From the NCBI RefSeq assembly GCF_032884065.1, contig NC_088866.1:60587978-60651977 (forward strand): 64,000 nucleotides of DNA, given 5' to 3'. Positions 1 to 12,564 of this stretch are shown piece after piece (the stretch's first letter is position 1; each line of letters begins with the position of its first letter). The stretch comes from Artemia franciscana (taxonomy: Eukaryota > Arthropoda > Branchiopoda > Anostraca > Artemiidae). The notes beneath the pieces are model-generated. The model saw only the letters and a program-made list of their open reading frames with translations, was not told where the DNA came from and searched no databases. Made by a program: the position numbers and the translations under genes.

Positions 1-1100
1 AACTAAAAAAGAAAAAAACTAAAAAAAAGGAAAAAACTGAAGAATAAAAGAGAAAAAGAAAACTAAAAAAATATGAATAAATATATATAAAAATAAGTTG
101 TTTGTGGGTTATGTCTGTCTGTCTGTCTGTCGAGTGACGTCGTGTTTGTCCGCATATGACGTCTGAATTATTTCACACTAATACAAAAGAAGAAAAAAAA
201 CTAAAAAAGGTAAAAACTACAAAAAAAAACTAAAAAGAAAAAAACCTAAAAAAGCTAAAAAACTAAAAAAAACTAAAAAAAGGTAAAAAACTAAAAACTA
301 AAAAAAACTGAAAAAACTAAAAAAAGGCAAAAACTAAAAAAAAAACTAAAAACTAATAAAAAAGCTAAAAAAGCTAAAAAACTAAAAAAACTAAAAAAAC
401 TAAAAAAAGGTAAAAAACAAAAAAAAACTAAAAACTAAAAAAGAAAAAACTAAAAAAAAGGAAAAAACTGAAAAATAAGAGAAAAAGAAAACTAAAAAAA
501 TATTAATAAATATAAAAAATATAAATATAAATATAATATAAATTAGCAATCAACAAAGCACCGAGACACAAATGACGACCGGGACACAGGGAGTATAAAT
601 GACGACCAGGACATAAGTAAAAAAAAAAACTAAAAAAATAAAAAAATGGTAAAAACTACAAAAAAACTAAAAACTAACAAAAAAACTAAAAAATCTAAAA
701 ATCTAAATAAACTAAAAAAGAAAAAAAAGAAAAAAGGAAAAAAAAAAGGAGAAAAACAAAACTAAAAAACGAATGTATATACAGACCGGGACACCGGGAT
801 ACAAATGACGACCGGGACACAGGGAATATAAATGACGACCGGGACACAGGGACACAACTACAATGGGGACGCCGGGGGGCACAGGGGGATATAAATGACG
901 ACCGGGACACCGGGACACAAGGAATATAAATGACGCCCGGGACACTAAAAGAGAAATCACAGACTGGAACACCGGGACACAAATGACGACCGGGACACAG
1001 GGAATATAAATGACGACCGGGACACAGGGACATAACTACAAAGGGGACGCCGGGGAGCACAGGGGGATATATAAATGACGATGGCGACTCAGGGAATGGT

Positions 1101-1294
1101 CGATTAGCAATCACCATCAACAAAGCTCAAGGGCAATCATTAGAATCATGAGGTATAGATCTGAATACGGATTGTTTTCCCATGGACCATTATATGTTGC
1201 ATGTTCAAGAGTCGGTAAACCTGAAAATCTATTTATATGCACAGACAATGGGACAGCAAAGAATGTTGTATATTCGCAAGTTTTACGTAGTTAA
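1101..1294 (+). pseudogene. Helitron helicase C-terminal remnant (copy 1)
   Basis: Translation gives the Pif1-like C-terminus seen in the autonomous element: [15 protein letters not shown], then GIDLNTDCF, then after a frame change [11 protein letters not shown] and a stop. A TGA replaces the Lys-Cys codons before GIDLN. One T is missing from the run before the [13 protein letters not shown] segment, which shifts the frame. It cannot make protein and is probably retained as part of the terminal region. The same two lesions occur in the copies at 3083 and 37170, so they were present in the shared ancestor. Confidence 0.85.
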
Positions 1295-1295
1295 A

Positions 1296-1488
<193 letters not shown>

Positions 1489-1561
1489 ATATTCACAGGT
1501 GGGTACAATAGCGCGTAACTAATATGGCGCGTAACGACTTACGCGCGCGGGGGGGCTTGGG

Positions 1562-1627
1562 GGGGGGCGCGAAGCGCCCCCACCAACTAGGTGTTGGGGT
1601 GGCGCGAAGCGCCACCCCAACAGCTAG
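1562..1627 (+). other. Helitron 3' terminus with two successive hairpin/CTAG ends
   Basis: The first hairpin has stem GGGGGCGC/GCGCCCCC (1563-1581) around GAA and is followed by CACCAACTAG (CTAG 1587-1590). The second has stem GTTGGGGTGGCGC and its complement (1593-1621), a perfect 13-bp stem around GAA, followed by AG and CTAG (1624-1627). Helitrons normally end in one hairpin a few bases before CTRR. Here that pattern occurs twice, so either could serve as terminator. Confidence 0.85.
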
Positions 1628-3082
1628 TATATATATAAAAATAAGTTGTCTGTGTGTGGATCTGTGGATCAGGTGACGTCATGTTTGTCCGCATATGACG
1701 TCTGAATTATTTCACACTAATACAAAAGAAGAAAAAAACTAAAAAAGGTAAAAACTACAAAAAAAACTAAAAAGAAAAAAAAACTAAAAAAGCTAAAAAA
1801 CTAAAAAAAAACTAAAAAAAGTTAAAAATCTAATAACTAAAAAAAAACTGAAAAAAATAAAAAAAGGCAAAAACTACAAAAAAAATAAAAACTAATGAAA
1901 AAACTAAAAAAGCTAAAAAACTAAAAAAACTAAAAAAAAACTAAAAAAAGGTAAAAAACTAAAAAAAACTAAAAACTAAAAAAGAAAAAAACTAAAAAAA
2001 AGGAAAAAACTGAAAAATAAAAGAGAAAAAGAAAACTAAAAAAATATGAATAAATATATATAAAAATAAGTTGTTTGTGGGTTATGTCTGTCTGTCTGTC
2101 TGTCGAGTGACGTCGTGTTTGTCCGCATATGACGTCTGAATTATTTCACACTAATACAAAAGAAGAAAAAAAACTAAAAAAGGTAAAAACTACAAAAAAA
2201 AACTAAAAAGAAAAAAAACTAAAAAAACTAAAAAACTAAAAAAAACTAAAAAAAGGTAAAAAACTAAAAACTAAAAAAAACTGAAAAAACTAAAAAAAAG
2301 GCAAAATCTAAAAAAAAAAAAACTAAAAACTAATAAAAAAAACTAAAAAAGCTAAAAAACTAAAAAAACTAAAAAAACTAAAAAAAGGTAAAAAACAAAA
2401 AAAAAACTAAAAACTAAAAAAGAAAAAACTAAAAAAAAGGAAAAAACTGAAAAATAAGAGAAAAAGAAAACTAAAAAAATATTAATAAATATAAAAAATA
2501 TAAATATAAATATAATATAAATTAGCAATCAACAAAGCACCGAGACACAAATGACGACCGGGACACAGGGAGTATAAATGACGACCAGGACATAAGTAAA
2601 AAAAAAAACTAAAAAAAACTAAAAAAATGGTAAAAACTACAAAAAAACTAAAAACTAATAAAAAAACTAAAAAATCTAAAAATCTAAATAAACTAAAAAA
2701 GAAAAAAAAGAAAAAAGGAAAAAAATAAAGGAGAAAAACAAAACTAAAAAACGAATGTATATACAGACCGGGACACCGGGATACAAATGACGACCGGGAC
2801 ACAGGGAATATAAATGACGACCGGGACACAGGGACACAACTACAATGGGGACGCCGGGGGGCACAGGGGGATATAAATGACGACCGGGACACCGGGACAC
2901 AAGGAATATAAATGACGCCCGGGACACTCAAAGAGAAATCACAGACTGGAACACCGGGACACAAATGACGACCGGGACACAGGGAATATAAATGACGACC
3001 GGGACACAGGGACATAACTACAAAGGGGACGCCGGGGTACACAGGGGGATATATAAATGACGATGGCGACTCAGGGAATGGT

Positions 3083-3276
3083 CGATTAGCAATCACCATC
3101 AACAAAGCTCAAGGGCAATCATTAGAATCATGAGGTATAGATCTGAATACGGATTGTTTTCCCATGGACCATTATATGTTGCATGTTCAAGAGTCGGTAA
3201 ACCTGAAAATCTATTTATATGCACAGACAATGGGACAGCAAAGAATGTTGTATATTCGCAAGTTTTACGTAGTTAA
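3083..3276 (+). pseudogene. Helitron helicase C-terminal remnant (copy 2)
   Basis: This nearly exact repeat of the remnant at 1101-1294 carries the same TGA and the same one-base deletion. Its only readable parts are the [10 protein letters not shown] segment and, in another frame, the [11 protein letters not shown] terminus. Confidence 0.85.
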
Positions 3277-3277
3277 A

Positions 3278-3451
<174 letters not shown>

Positions 3452-3609
3452 ATATTCACAGGTGGGACATAGGGACACAACTACAATGGCGCGTAACTAA
3501 TATGGCGCGTAACGACTTACGCGCGCGGGGGGGCTTGGGGGGGGGGGGGCGCGAAGCGCCCCCACCAACTAGGTGTTGGGGTGGCGCGAAGCGCCACTCC
3601 AACAGCTAG

Positions 3610-4440
3610 TATATATATATATTGAAGAACAATAACTGCTTATTTTTCTCGAAAACAGCTCCATATTTTTTCGGGAAAATTGGTATCATGGGAAAGTCTT
3701 GCATAAAAAAACGACTTAGACAGGTCAGAAGTCTGGCAAAATTCGTTAAGAGGCTTAATTTTTGAAAAATTAGCTTCAATGATCAAATATTGTTGAACAG
3801 AACCTGTATAAAAAGATATTAAATTGCGGAAAGAGCAAAAAACAAGTAATTGCAAAAATATTTGTCTAAATGATGACAAGGGATTGCAACAATTCAAAAA
3901 CCTTAAAAAATAAAACCAAAAGTTTGAAGCCTAGTAGAAATCGCTGTTAGAAATTGGACTTTCTTAATAATCAAATATATTTGAAAAGAGACAGTATGAA
4001 AAGACATTAAAAAGACATTAAAGACCAAAAAACTGGTAATTGCAAAAATAAAGTTATTATATAAACTTCAAAAGTATTTAAGGTTCCAGAGCAGTAAACT
4101 TAATGTTCTAATTCAAACAAGAAACATGCCTGACAATCTTAAAATTAGTTTGCTTTTTTGCTAGATAAAATCCACTCGCTACGTGATTAAGCTTAGATGT
4201 TTGAACACAACCAGTTACATAATGTCAGTAAGAAGGCCCAAAAAACAAGAAATTGCAATTATTACAAATGACGATTCGATATTTGACTAGGGATTACAAC
4301 AATTCTAAAACATTAAAAAAAGAAAACCAAAATTTTGAAGCTTAGTAGAAATCTATTCAGGATCGTGTCAGCTAGAAGTCAAGCTAAGAATTGGCCAGGC
4401 ATCATTCAGGAAACTATCTCAAATTTGGCGCAGCCAGAAG
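3610..4440. repeat. Degenerate direct repeats, no gene
   Basis: After a short (AT)n at 3610-3622, blocks around 3740-3945 and 4150-4350 share strings such as AATTGCAAAAATA, GGGATTGCAACAATTC and TTTGAAGCCTAGTAGAAATC, with a shorter related piece near 3960-4040. These are old, diverged direct repeats. I see no coding potential. Confidence 0.5.
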
Positions 4441-4452
4441 TACTCTCTCTGC

Positions 4453-4881
4453 CTCGAGCTGGGGTTGTTCAACAGTGACACCCTCTCAATGCTTTCCTTT
4501 GGTTTTAAAACTTGGAAAGTTCTCAACAACTTGAAAAGAAACTTTCTCGTGTTCGAAAACATCTGATCAAGCCACATTCTAAATATCCACTGGTCCCAAA
4601 AAGTAACAAACGCTACTATATGGTAGAAAATATCTCAGCCACTGGTAACCAAAGTGATCAAACATAGGAAGTGGAGATACCTCGGCCATGTAATCCGCAT
4701 GCCCAAAGTTTGACTACTGAAGGCCATCCTTCAGTGGTAGCCACGTAGTACCAGAAGAAGAGAACGACCCAAAAACACCCTACGACGCAGCTACCGGGCT
4801 GACCTCACTAATCTCAATGGCTTAATCCAACCTAAATGGGAAGATGTCTGGGTGGCTGCAGCGATGAGAGATGACTGGTGA
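4453..4881 (+). pseudogene. Decayed LINE ORF2 C-terminus (RTE-like)
   Basis: One reading frame runs through the whole stretch, broken only by in-frame stops. It contains FNSDTLSMLSFGFKTW, then HRKWRYLGHVIRMPK, then RRRERPKNTLRRSYRADL and finally WVAAAMRDDW. This order (Y/FGxxTW, GHVxRM, RERPKxTLRR, Trp-rich end) is typical of the region after the reverse transcriptase in RTE-like LINEs, often annotated as craniofacial-development-protein-like or endonuclease-reverse transcriptase. The four or five stops show that it is dead. No 5' part adjoins it. Confidence 0.7.
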
Positions 4882-6944
4882 CTCTTCTTTGATGCCCTAA
4901 CTGCCTCTGGAGGCACAGGAGGATCTAAGGTCTAAGGCATATCCTAACAGTGGAGCAAGGATACAACCAAAAATCCTGTCAACAAGAATAGTTAAAATTG
5001 TATCGGTAAACTGCAAATCTTGGTACGATGATATCTTTCATCATCTGACAGTCAGGAATTCGCCACAATAATTTAGCCGGTTACTTAAAAGTGTATGATC
5101 TTGAATAATAAATCTCATGTTAAAACCAAAAACAGGGGTAGCCACTTAGAAAACTTCTCTAGCCAAATCACAGGATATTTTTTGGCTTCAACGACAGGCA
5201 TACTACAATAAATTACATAATTCTAGAGCAACTGTCTGGTTGAATTTCGCTTAGAAATGTTTTAGATCCCGGAAACATTTGAAAGTTCCTTAACATTTAT
5301 TTAGATTTTTTTAAAGCACCATTTCCCTTTATATGAATAAATATAACTGATAACCCAGTTCCATATTTTGCTGTTAATATTTGCAATACAATTTTATTTA
5401 GTCAAAATAAGCGGTTTATGAGTCTGACAAGTGGCCATTTAATATAAGTTATTGCTTAGAAGTAACAGAATATTTAGAGCAAAATGAAACTTCTATTTTA
5501 TCACGTAGTTTTGTGAATTAAAAATTTGCAACTAAACGCTTTTAGGATAAAATCACATGACTGTGTATTGTAGAGAAAACCAGTCTGCTGTCGTAACTAG
5601 TTTTCTCAATTTTTTCATAATCGACGGTTCACAGCTCTCAAATACGATCACAGATGAAAATTCGGAGTTATTGATAGGGATCACAAAACAGGAGAGACGA
5701 TTGTGTGAAGTTTGAGCAATTGTGCTACCAATAGCTTTGCTGAAAAAGTTTTCTAGCGTAAAAAAATTACATTTAAATGAAATGAAGTAACTGCCCTTAC
5801 TCGGAAAGTTAAGTTCTGAAGCACTATGTAAGGTCAGACCTGCCTAAGACCATAGGTAGGCGTGCCTTGCTTACCTCTCATTCCAGGCATTCTAACAGTC
5901 CTATTTCAATTTTAAATTCTAGATCAACCTGCCTGAGACTCCAGGCGGGCGTGCCTTTCTAAAAGCTACCAATTAAGTATTGGTCCAATAAGAGAGTCAT
6001 GCTTGCTCCTGACATTAACCCGTGTCATTTAACCAACCCTTTAAAAGCTATAGTTTCTATGACTATCTTAGTTCTATGATTATCTACCTCAGTTCTGCCC
6101 TAGGAATGACGCATGGACGGATGATAGATAGACTTATCTATTAACAAATGAACTGACATCATTCATTTTTATACAGTCCTAATAAGGGCTTATGCAAGAT
6201 TTGCCTCTCATTCAGTCGGACTTTCTGTCTTGGCTTTTTCTACAATTAACCATGGCTTGATGCCCAAAACTACTTGATTTTAATTCAAGAATGTGAAATT
6301 ATCCCTTCAAGAATCTGAGATTAGATTTTTGGGCAGTTTCGTTTTCAAGAGACAAATCTGTAAAAATATATCAAAGAAATTCGTTATTCCTATTCCCTTC
6401 CTCCTTTTAAAGCAAGATCTTAGTTTCTGACTAGATTTTTGAAATTCCGCACTTCTATTTTCTATCCGAAGCTTGAACCCAGAACTAGACACAAGTTTAG
6501 ATGGGATCCGAGCCACAGTTGCAGCGTGAAAGGGGGAGAGGAGGAGCATCACGAAGTTTCGGAGAGCCTGAAAAAACTTGATGCGTGATCCTGCTTTAAT
6601 AGGGGAGGAGGGTCCTGAATTCTAGTCATAACAAGGTATTCTTGGAGCAGCCGGTAATTCTCAATCAAACTTGGTGAGAAGTAAAAGTTAGCATCCTATT
6701 TTTGCCATTTTAAGGTCTAGACCCAATCCTTCATCTCAGAAGAGGATGATCCAAACTTTTGTAACTAGAATAACTATTTTAATGAATTTCAGTAGAACTA
6801 GATAAAAGGTCAATTTTACGCTAACCGTATTGTTTCACATCAACTCGGCCATTTCTGAGCACTTATCTTTAATGTTTTCTGGATTTTATGGGGTTCTGTA
6901 ACGAAGTTTCTGTAGAAACACGATTACTTAGTATAATAACCGGT
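4882..6944. other. Intergenic, no gene seen
   Basis: AT-rich sequence without a convincing open frame. It contains two short related GC-rich strings near 5840-5960 (CCTGCCTGAGACTCCAGGCG-type) and one member of a direct repeat pair at 6158-6295. Confidence 0.5.
6158..6295 (+). repeat. Dispersed direct repeat, member 1
   Basis: About 135 bp (from ACATCATTCATTTTTATACA to TTTTAATTCAAG) recurs diverged at 7745-7882. The second member directly follows a LINE relic, so the repeat may be a LINE 3' untranslated region. Confidence 0.6.
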
Positions 6945-7700
6945 GCTAGACTAAGATGCGTCAAAGATAAAGTTGTAAATTAAGAGCAGTGTGGCTTTAG
7001 AAAGATTTTAAGATCCACTGAACAGATTTCCAGGTTAAGAAAAAAATTGAAAAGTATCTGAAATGTCGATCCTAAATTTTATAGATTATGAAATGGCATT
7101 TGACTTAACTGATAAACAGTTCTAGTGATACTCTTATCCTCTTGGGGTATACCAGGTAAGAGATCTATGTATGAGAATAACATACAGCAGCCGATGTAGG
7201 AAATGAGGCTAGTAGTGGGCTCGATGTTCAGTCAAGAATTAAAAGGGCTTGTGTTACATCTCTGTTCGTATGAATTATTTTGATGGATTTTGCCTTAAGC
7301 AGCACAGCAAAGATTATGAGAGAAAATGGTACCAAATAGGAAGGTAAAGCTATCCTGCGCTTAGAATACTGCAAACTATTTAGAAGGTTTTTTCTTAAAT
7401 GTTTAAATGTTTCTTGAAGGTTTTCTAGCGTATATTATGCAAGGATAGGTCTAAAAGTTAAGGTTAAGAAGACTAAGTCACCTAAATTAGGAATAAATAA
7501 AGATGGGGTGGTAGTGTTAGGTGGTGAGAAGATCAACCAAGTGAATAGCCTTACTTAACTTGATACCATTATTAGCAAGGATTGTGGATGCAGAATAGCA
7601 AAGTATACGGTGTTTTTGCAATTGAGGAACGTTTAGATGAATAAGAGGATAGACCTTCAAATTAACGTCAGGACTCTGGTGGGTTTGATAGTGAGATTGG
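6945..7700 (+). pseudogene. Decayed LINE reverse transcriptase (RTE-like)
   Basis: Short coding islands appear in RT order: EQCGFRKILRSTEQISRLR near 6984 (family pattern EQxGFRxxRSTxDQI), then FIDYEMAFDLTD near 7080 (RT motif A region), then WGIPGK near 7145, and KVKKTKSPKLGINKDGV near 7460 with VNSLT and ISKDCG further on. Many stops and frame changes lie between them. This is an old, inactive copy, probably of the same general group as the fragment at 4453-4881, but it is a separate insertion because the order is reversed. Confidence 0.6.
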
Positions 7701-7744
7701 TCAAGACATGGCTCCGAAACGTCAGTGTTTCGGAAGGTTGAACA

Positions 7745-7882
7745 ACTAACATCATTTTTATACAATCCTAATAAGAGGGTTAATGTCAGATTTGCCTCTC
7801 ACTCAGATGGACTATCTCTCTTGGCTATTTCCACAATTAATTATGGGCTTGATACTCACAGCTATTCGATTTTAATTCAAGA
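7745..7882 (+). repeat. Dispersed direct repeat, member 2
   Basis: Diverged copy of 6158-6295, with shared strings TTTGCCTCTCA, TCTTGGCT and TTGATTTTAATTCAAG-like sequence, located just after the RT relic. Confidence 0.6.
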
Positions 7883-8268
7883 TCAACGGTTGATCCACTT
7901 CTTGGGCTATAATGAAAGAAATGTTAAGGTCTACATATGAAGGCCGAGAGGCAACCAAAAACGGGGTTTTTTGGTAATCCATCTAAGGTTAAACAAGAAG
8001 CAGGACGTCCTTTTACGAAAAGGTGAGAGGTCACAAAAAGGACTTAAAAACAACAGAAAATCATGGGAGGGAGTCAAGAGTGAATCTTTGGACTGAGCTG
8101 CAATCTTTGCAATCTTTTTGCTGCAAGGATTTGTTGGGAGCAATTGTAGTAGAACAACATTCAAACTAGTTGTACGTAAACCAATTTTGTCAATAAAATA
8201 TACAGCATTCGGTCCACTTCAATCTGTCATCACCCGTCAATGTGTCTGCTCATAAAATTCACAAACTC
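7883..8268. other. Intergenic, no gene seen
   Basis: Sequence between the LINE relic and the left edge of duplication copy A. I see no coding or structural feature. Confidence 0.4.
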
Positions 8269-11200
8269 TACTTTCCCCTTCGATAATTCCGTATCTATTT
8301 GATAAATTACCGAAGTTTTGCAACAGGAAAGTGAAATATATCACAATTTTTGAGTGCTGAACAGCTGGAAGTATAATTGGAAGTTATTTTATCTCCTTTG
8401 GAGCTATTAACAAAAAGAAAAATGACAGAACTAAATAAAAAACAGTAATTACATTACTAAAACTATCGAAAACCACCCAACGGTATTCCGCAGAGAACAA
8501 AACTGCAAATAATGAGCACGTTAATCTTTTTGGCCATAATTAATGAAAAATAGGATGTCCAAAAAAGGCTGGTGCTCTTACTAACCGTGATAAAAATATT
8601 CGAAATTTATATTTTGTAGTGTTATTTCAAGTGTAGATAATTTAAAGAGTTACCCCAAAAAATTAAAAGAGTAGGGCGTATATTCAAAGAGATCATAATT
8701 TTTGGTTGCAGAATGGTTCGAGACCATATCTAGGGTTTCCTAAGGAAGAGAAGTAATCGTAAAAGTTATGGAACTGAAGGATTAAAGAATATTATTCTTC
8801 AGTTTTAATTATAATTTTATAACCAACGAGAAGAAAATATGATAAGACAAATTTTAGCTTGAAAAGAATCAAAAGTAATTAATCATGGGTTTAGGGTGTG
8901 TTATAAATTTACACAACTTTATAAATTGAACCAAAACTTGCGATTATCATATTTGGGCTGTAAATTTCCGAGTAAGGGAAAAGAAGAGAAGTAATAAATG
9001 AACAAAAGGAAACATATTCGTAGAAAACAAAATAATAAAACTTAATAAATTTTTTAAAGCTGTAATCCGAAATTTTTTGTTTGGTTCTGTTTTATGGAAT
9101 CTATATCCTTACAAGACACATTATGTACTGCGTTTCGTAAAGCCAAATGTTCACGAACGGACCTAAGATTGTTTTTCGGACTCGAATGTCTTATCGTCTT
9201 TATTTCCATTTTAAAAAACAGGTATAAGCAATAAAATAGAAAAGTTGATGTCCGAAGGGCCAGATATTTTTACTTTTCTATGAAACCGTTCTAGGCTTTC
9301 TATTAATCTTGCAGAGGGGAGAAAAATTTCTTCTCATAGTTTGTTAATAACTGTAGGAAAAAATATCTTTTTGTACCCTTTGTTTTTATGCAAATAAATC
9401 TAAAACCTCAGACAGTCTACAGTTATCTTATCATAGATAGTTTTAAACCGTAACAAATATGCTTTTTTGCACAGGCTGTCAATTTGGGTATTAACACTTG
9501 CTGTACTTTATTGCAGTCTTTTTCCCTGTTTACTTATTTTACTTTCCTACTTACTTATTTTACTTCTTTACTTGCTCGTTTCATTGCTTATGATTAATAA
9601 TTTAATTCTTAAGTTAAATCATTTTCATTAGTTAATTACCTGCTTTCAGTGATTTCCAGCTTTGACTTATAATAATTTTAATTTGAACAAACTATACGGT
9701 TAGAACTTGGTTATAGCTCCAAAATAAATTCCCATTTTCCTTATTATTTTTTTTTTAATTATTGTTATTATTGCATTTCGTGAACAAGGCCATAACAATC
9801 TTTTGATTTCTTTTCTTTAAAATATTTTTTAGGGTAAATTTTAACGAAAGCTGTTTTATTTGGAACTTCTTTGTCACGCGTGAAAGGGGATTATCTAATA
9901 CTGGAAAATAAACAGAATCTTTCAGTTTTTTTTTAATAATGCAAAAACACTTAATGATTGGACTCTTCAAGCACCTCTCACAGAAAGCTCAGCGACCTGT
10001 TTCCCAGGGGAACACAAAAACAATTTTCACAAAATTACACAGAAAAGAAACGAACAACCTCACAAAACTCAATTACTTATCAAATACTAAATTTTTTTCA
10101 TACGCGAAATTGAAAAAGGAGATAGGAAGAAAAAAAACGACAAAATAATCTCTAATAGACTGGACCGGCAAAAAATACAACGAGATCCAATGAGCTTATC
10201 TAAATACTCGTTTAGTGATCATCTGAAGACCCCTAGATGATGACAGTTCTTGAAGCTCATGGACGATGTCAATTATATCTTTTTTTCATTTGGTAAGTGG
10301 AAACTTTGGCAACCATAAGTGTTTTTTAAAAATTAGGAAAATCTAGGAAATCATTTTTTAATAAAAAAAAACTTTCAAATGAACTTATGCCACTATTTTG
10401 ATAGTGGCAGATAAAAAACTTGAAAAAGAAAGGCGGTGATATTTCACCGAAAAAAAGTTAAGAACAAAGGCATCAAGCAACTTAAGAAGGTATAGCTGTC
10501 CTTTAGAGGTTCTCTTCGTGAATCCACAGATTGGTACTTTTACAATTTTTACGGATAAGAACCTTTACCAGATTTAACTAATTTAATCCTGATTATTTGT
10601 TTACACGGTTTAACATGTCAACACTGATGAAAATGTGGTTCTCTCCTAAAAACGTCATAATTTTTCAACAACAAAAAGCAAAATCTAAAAAAAAAAATCA
10701 TGATTTTCATTTGTAAGTAATCCTAAGACGTTTTTTTAAATGTTTAATTTTAAAATACTTTAATTAAAATAGGTTTTTTTTCAATGTCTAAAATTCTTAT
10801 TAATAAAAAGTGTTTTACTTTAATATCCTTGATCCTTTAAAATATAAAAGCACTGAATTCCAAACCTCACTGCATGAACATAGATGACCAAGATATTGCT
10901 CAACAATATGGATCTTTGGAACTAGACATAAATCTGGATTACTAAGAGTTAGATGATTGGCAGTAAAATAGGTGTAAGCTTGAAATTATTCATAATAATT
11001 GTGCTTAAAATTTCCTGAATAAATTCATCCAGTATTTATGTTAGATTTTTGGCTGTTTCGGACTTCTGCCAATTCCTGCAGAAGCATAGGTAACAAAACT
11101 TCATCGGACCTTGTCTAACTAGCGATGTTTCATTAAGAAACATCGCAATTCATTGCAATTCGTTCGGCCCTTTTTTAGAAGAAAAAAGGATGCTGTGAAA

Positions 11201-12564
11201 CGTTCTTTAAGAAAATCATTCGGTTTTTCTTTCCCAAATACCACCAAATGCACTAAAATTTTTCGTATTCTCTTACATCTTCGATAGCTTAAAAAAAAAA
11301 AAAAACAAGATCAAACAACAGCAGATTTCCGAAGGTCATCAGCCACCCTCCCTTATAACTTGCATACATATCTGCGTGTTACTTTTATATCAGTCTTGTC
11401 CTGTTGAATTAGATACCATAAAAACAATGATACTTTTTTTTATTACCACGTAAACTTCCATGGATTATTGCCTTAAGGCCTTGCAACAACGCCCATCAGT
11501 GATCAATACTGTCATGAAAACAAATGGAAAAAAAAGTTTATAAAAATAAATGCTCAATTACTACATCTAAACAAAAATACCAACACACAAAAATATTTAT
11601 GAGTGTTTTTGTGACTTATCTCTGATTAAGAATAACTTACGAAGGTATTTTGGGTTCGTGCTAGTGAGCGTGCGAGGGCTTTATTGATTCCCAAGGACAA
11701 GTAAAACTTTAAAGGAAAGCTGTGTCTTCCTAAACTGTTTGGCGCCATATGAGGTTTAGCTTGTTTTTGCTTATTTTTTTACCAGCGCATCTTATTTTTG
11801 AGTTTGGCACCCACAACTACCAAATCCTGTACTACTAGTGATCCTGTACTAGTGAGCGTGCGAGGGCATTATTGATTCCTAAGGACAAGTAAACCTTTCA
11901 AGGAAAGTTATGCCTCCCTAAACTTTTTGGCACCATATGAGTTCAAGCTTATAATTGCTGATATTTTTTATAAGCGCATCTTATTTTTGAATTTTGGCAC
12001 CCACAACTATCAAATCCTGCACTACTACGTATAGAGGACTTCTAAAGTTAAATGTCTGATTCATATAATTTTCATACATTTATATGGTTTTGCAAGTTAC
12101 CACTTAACCAAGCCAAAGAGTCAGATTTCATTTTGACTTACCTCCTTAATTTAACCGTAAACCAAATTGAGTTATAATTTACTGGTTAAAAAAAAAATAT
12201 TAAAAAAAAAATACTTGTCACTTTTTGCGACATCCTATGATTGTTATCCATAGGCCTTAGAAATACCACTTGTGAAGGCATTTTTATATTATTAGTGCAT
12301 TGTCTTGACTTCAGAAGAACGATGTGTCTCCCAAATGATATTTTTTCAGCCCTATCATAAAGAACACACGACTAATGTTGTTGTTTTTTTCCAGTCCCAT
12401 AATAAAGAACATACGACTAAAGAAAAGGGTTCAGTTGCACAACACACAAAAAACATATTTTAGATTTTTGATTATACATTCTAATTTGTTGCTCCACTCC
12501 CCTTGAATATTTTTGTTGAACAAAAGGGATTTATGCGTGCTTGTACATTAGAAGGGTATATTCT
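8269..12564. other. Intergenic region 3' of the astacin exon (copy A)
   Basis: AT-rich sequence with no convincing gene. It holds perfect short hairpins at 10388-10409 (TGCCACTAT, loop TTTG) and at about 11121-11146 (GCGATGTTTC/GAAACATCGC), a two-unit tandem repeat at 11655-12035, and a short direct repeat of an AAGAACACACGACTAA-type string near 12360 and 12400. Confidence 0.5.
11655..12035 (+). repeat. Two-unit tandem repeat of about 190 bp (copy A)
   Basis: Each unit starts with CTAGTGAGCGTGCGAGGGC, passes through GCACCATATGAG and CGCATCTTATTTTTGA, and ends with ACTACCAAATCCTG-type sequence. The units differ by roughly 10 percent, so the doubling is older than the A/B duplication. It recurs at 49889-50270. 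Confidence 0.8.

Noticed and set aside
695-1123. Minus-strand open frames with repeated CPGRHLY motifs (also 2482-3105, 36626-37192)
   Set aside because: They are translations of the GC-rich minisatellite and A-rich arrays of the small Helitrons; the frame follows the repeat unit and there is no domain.
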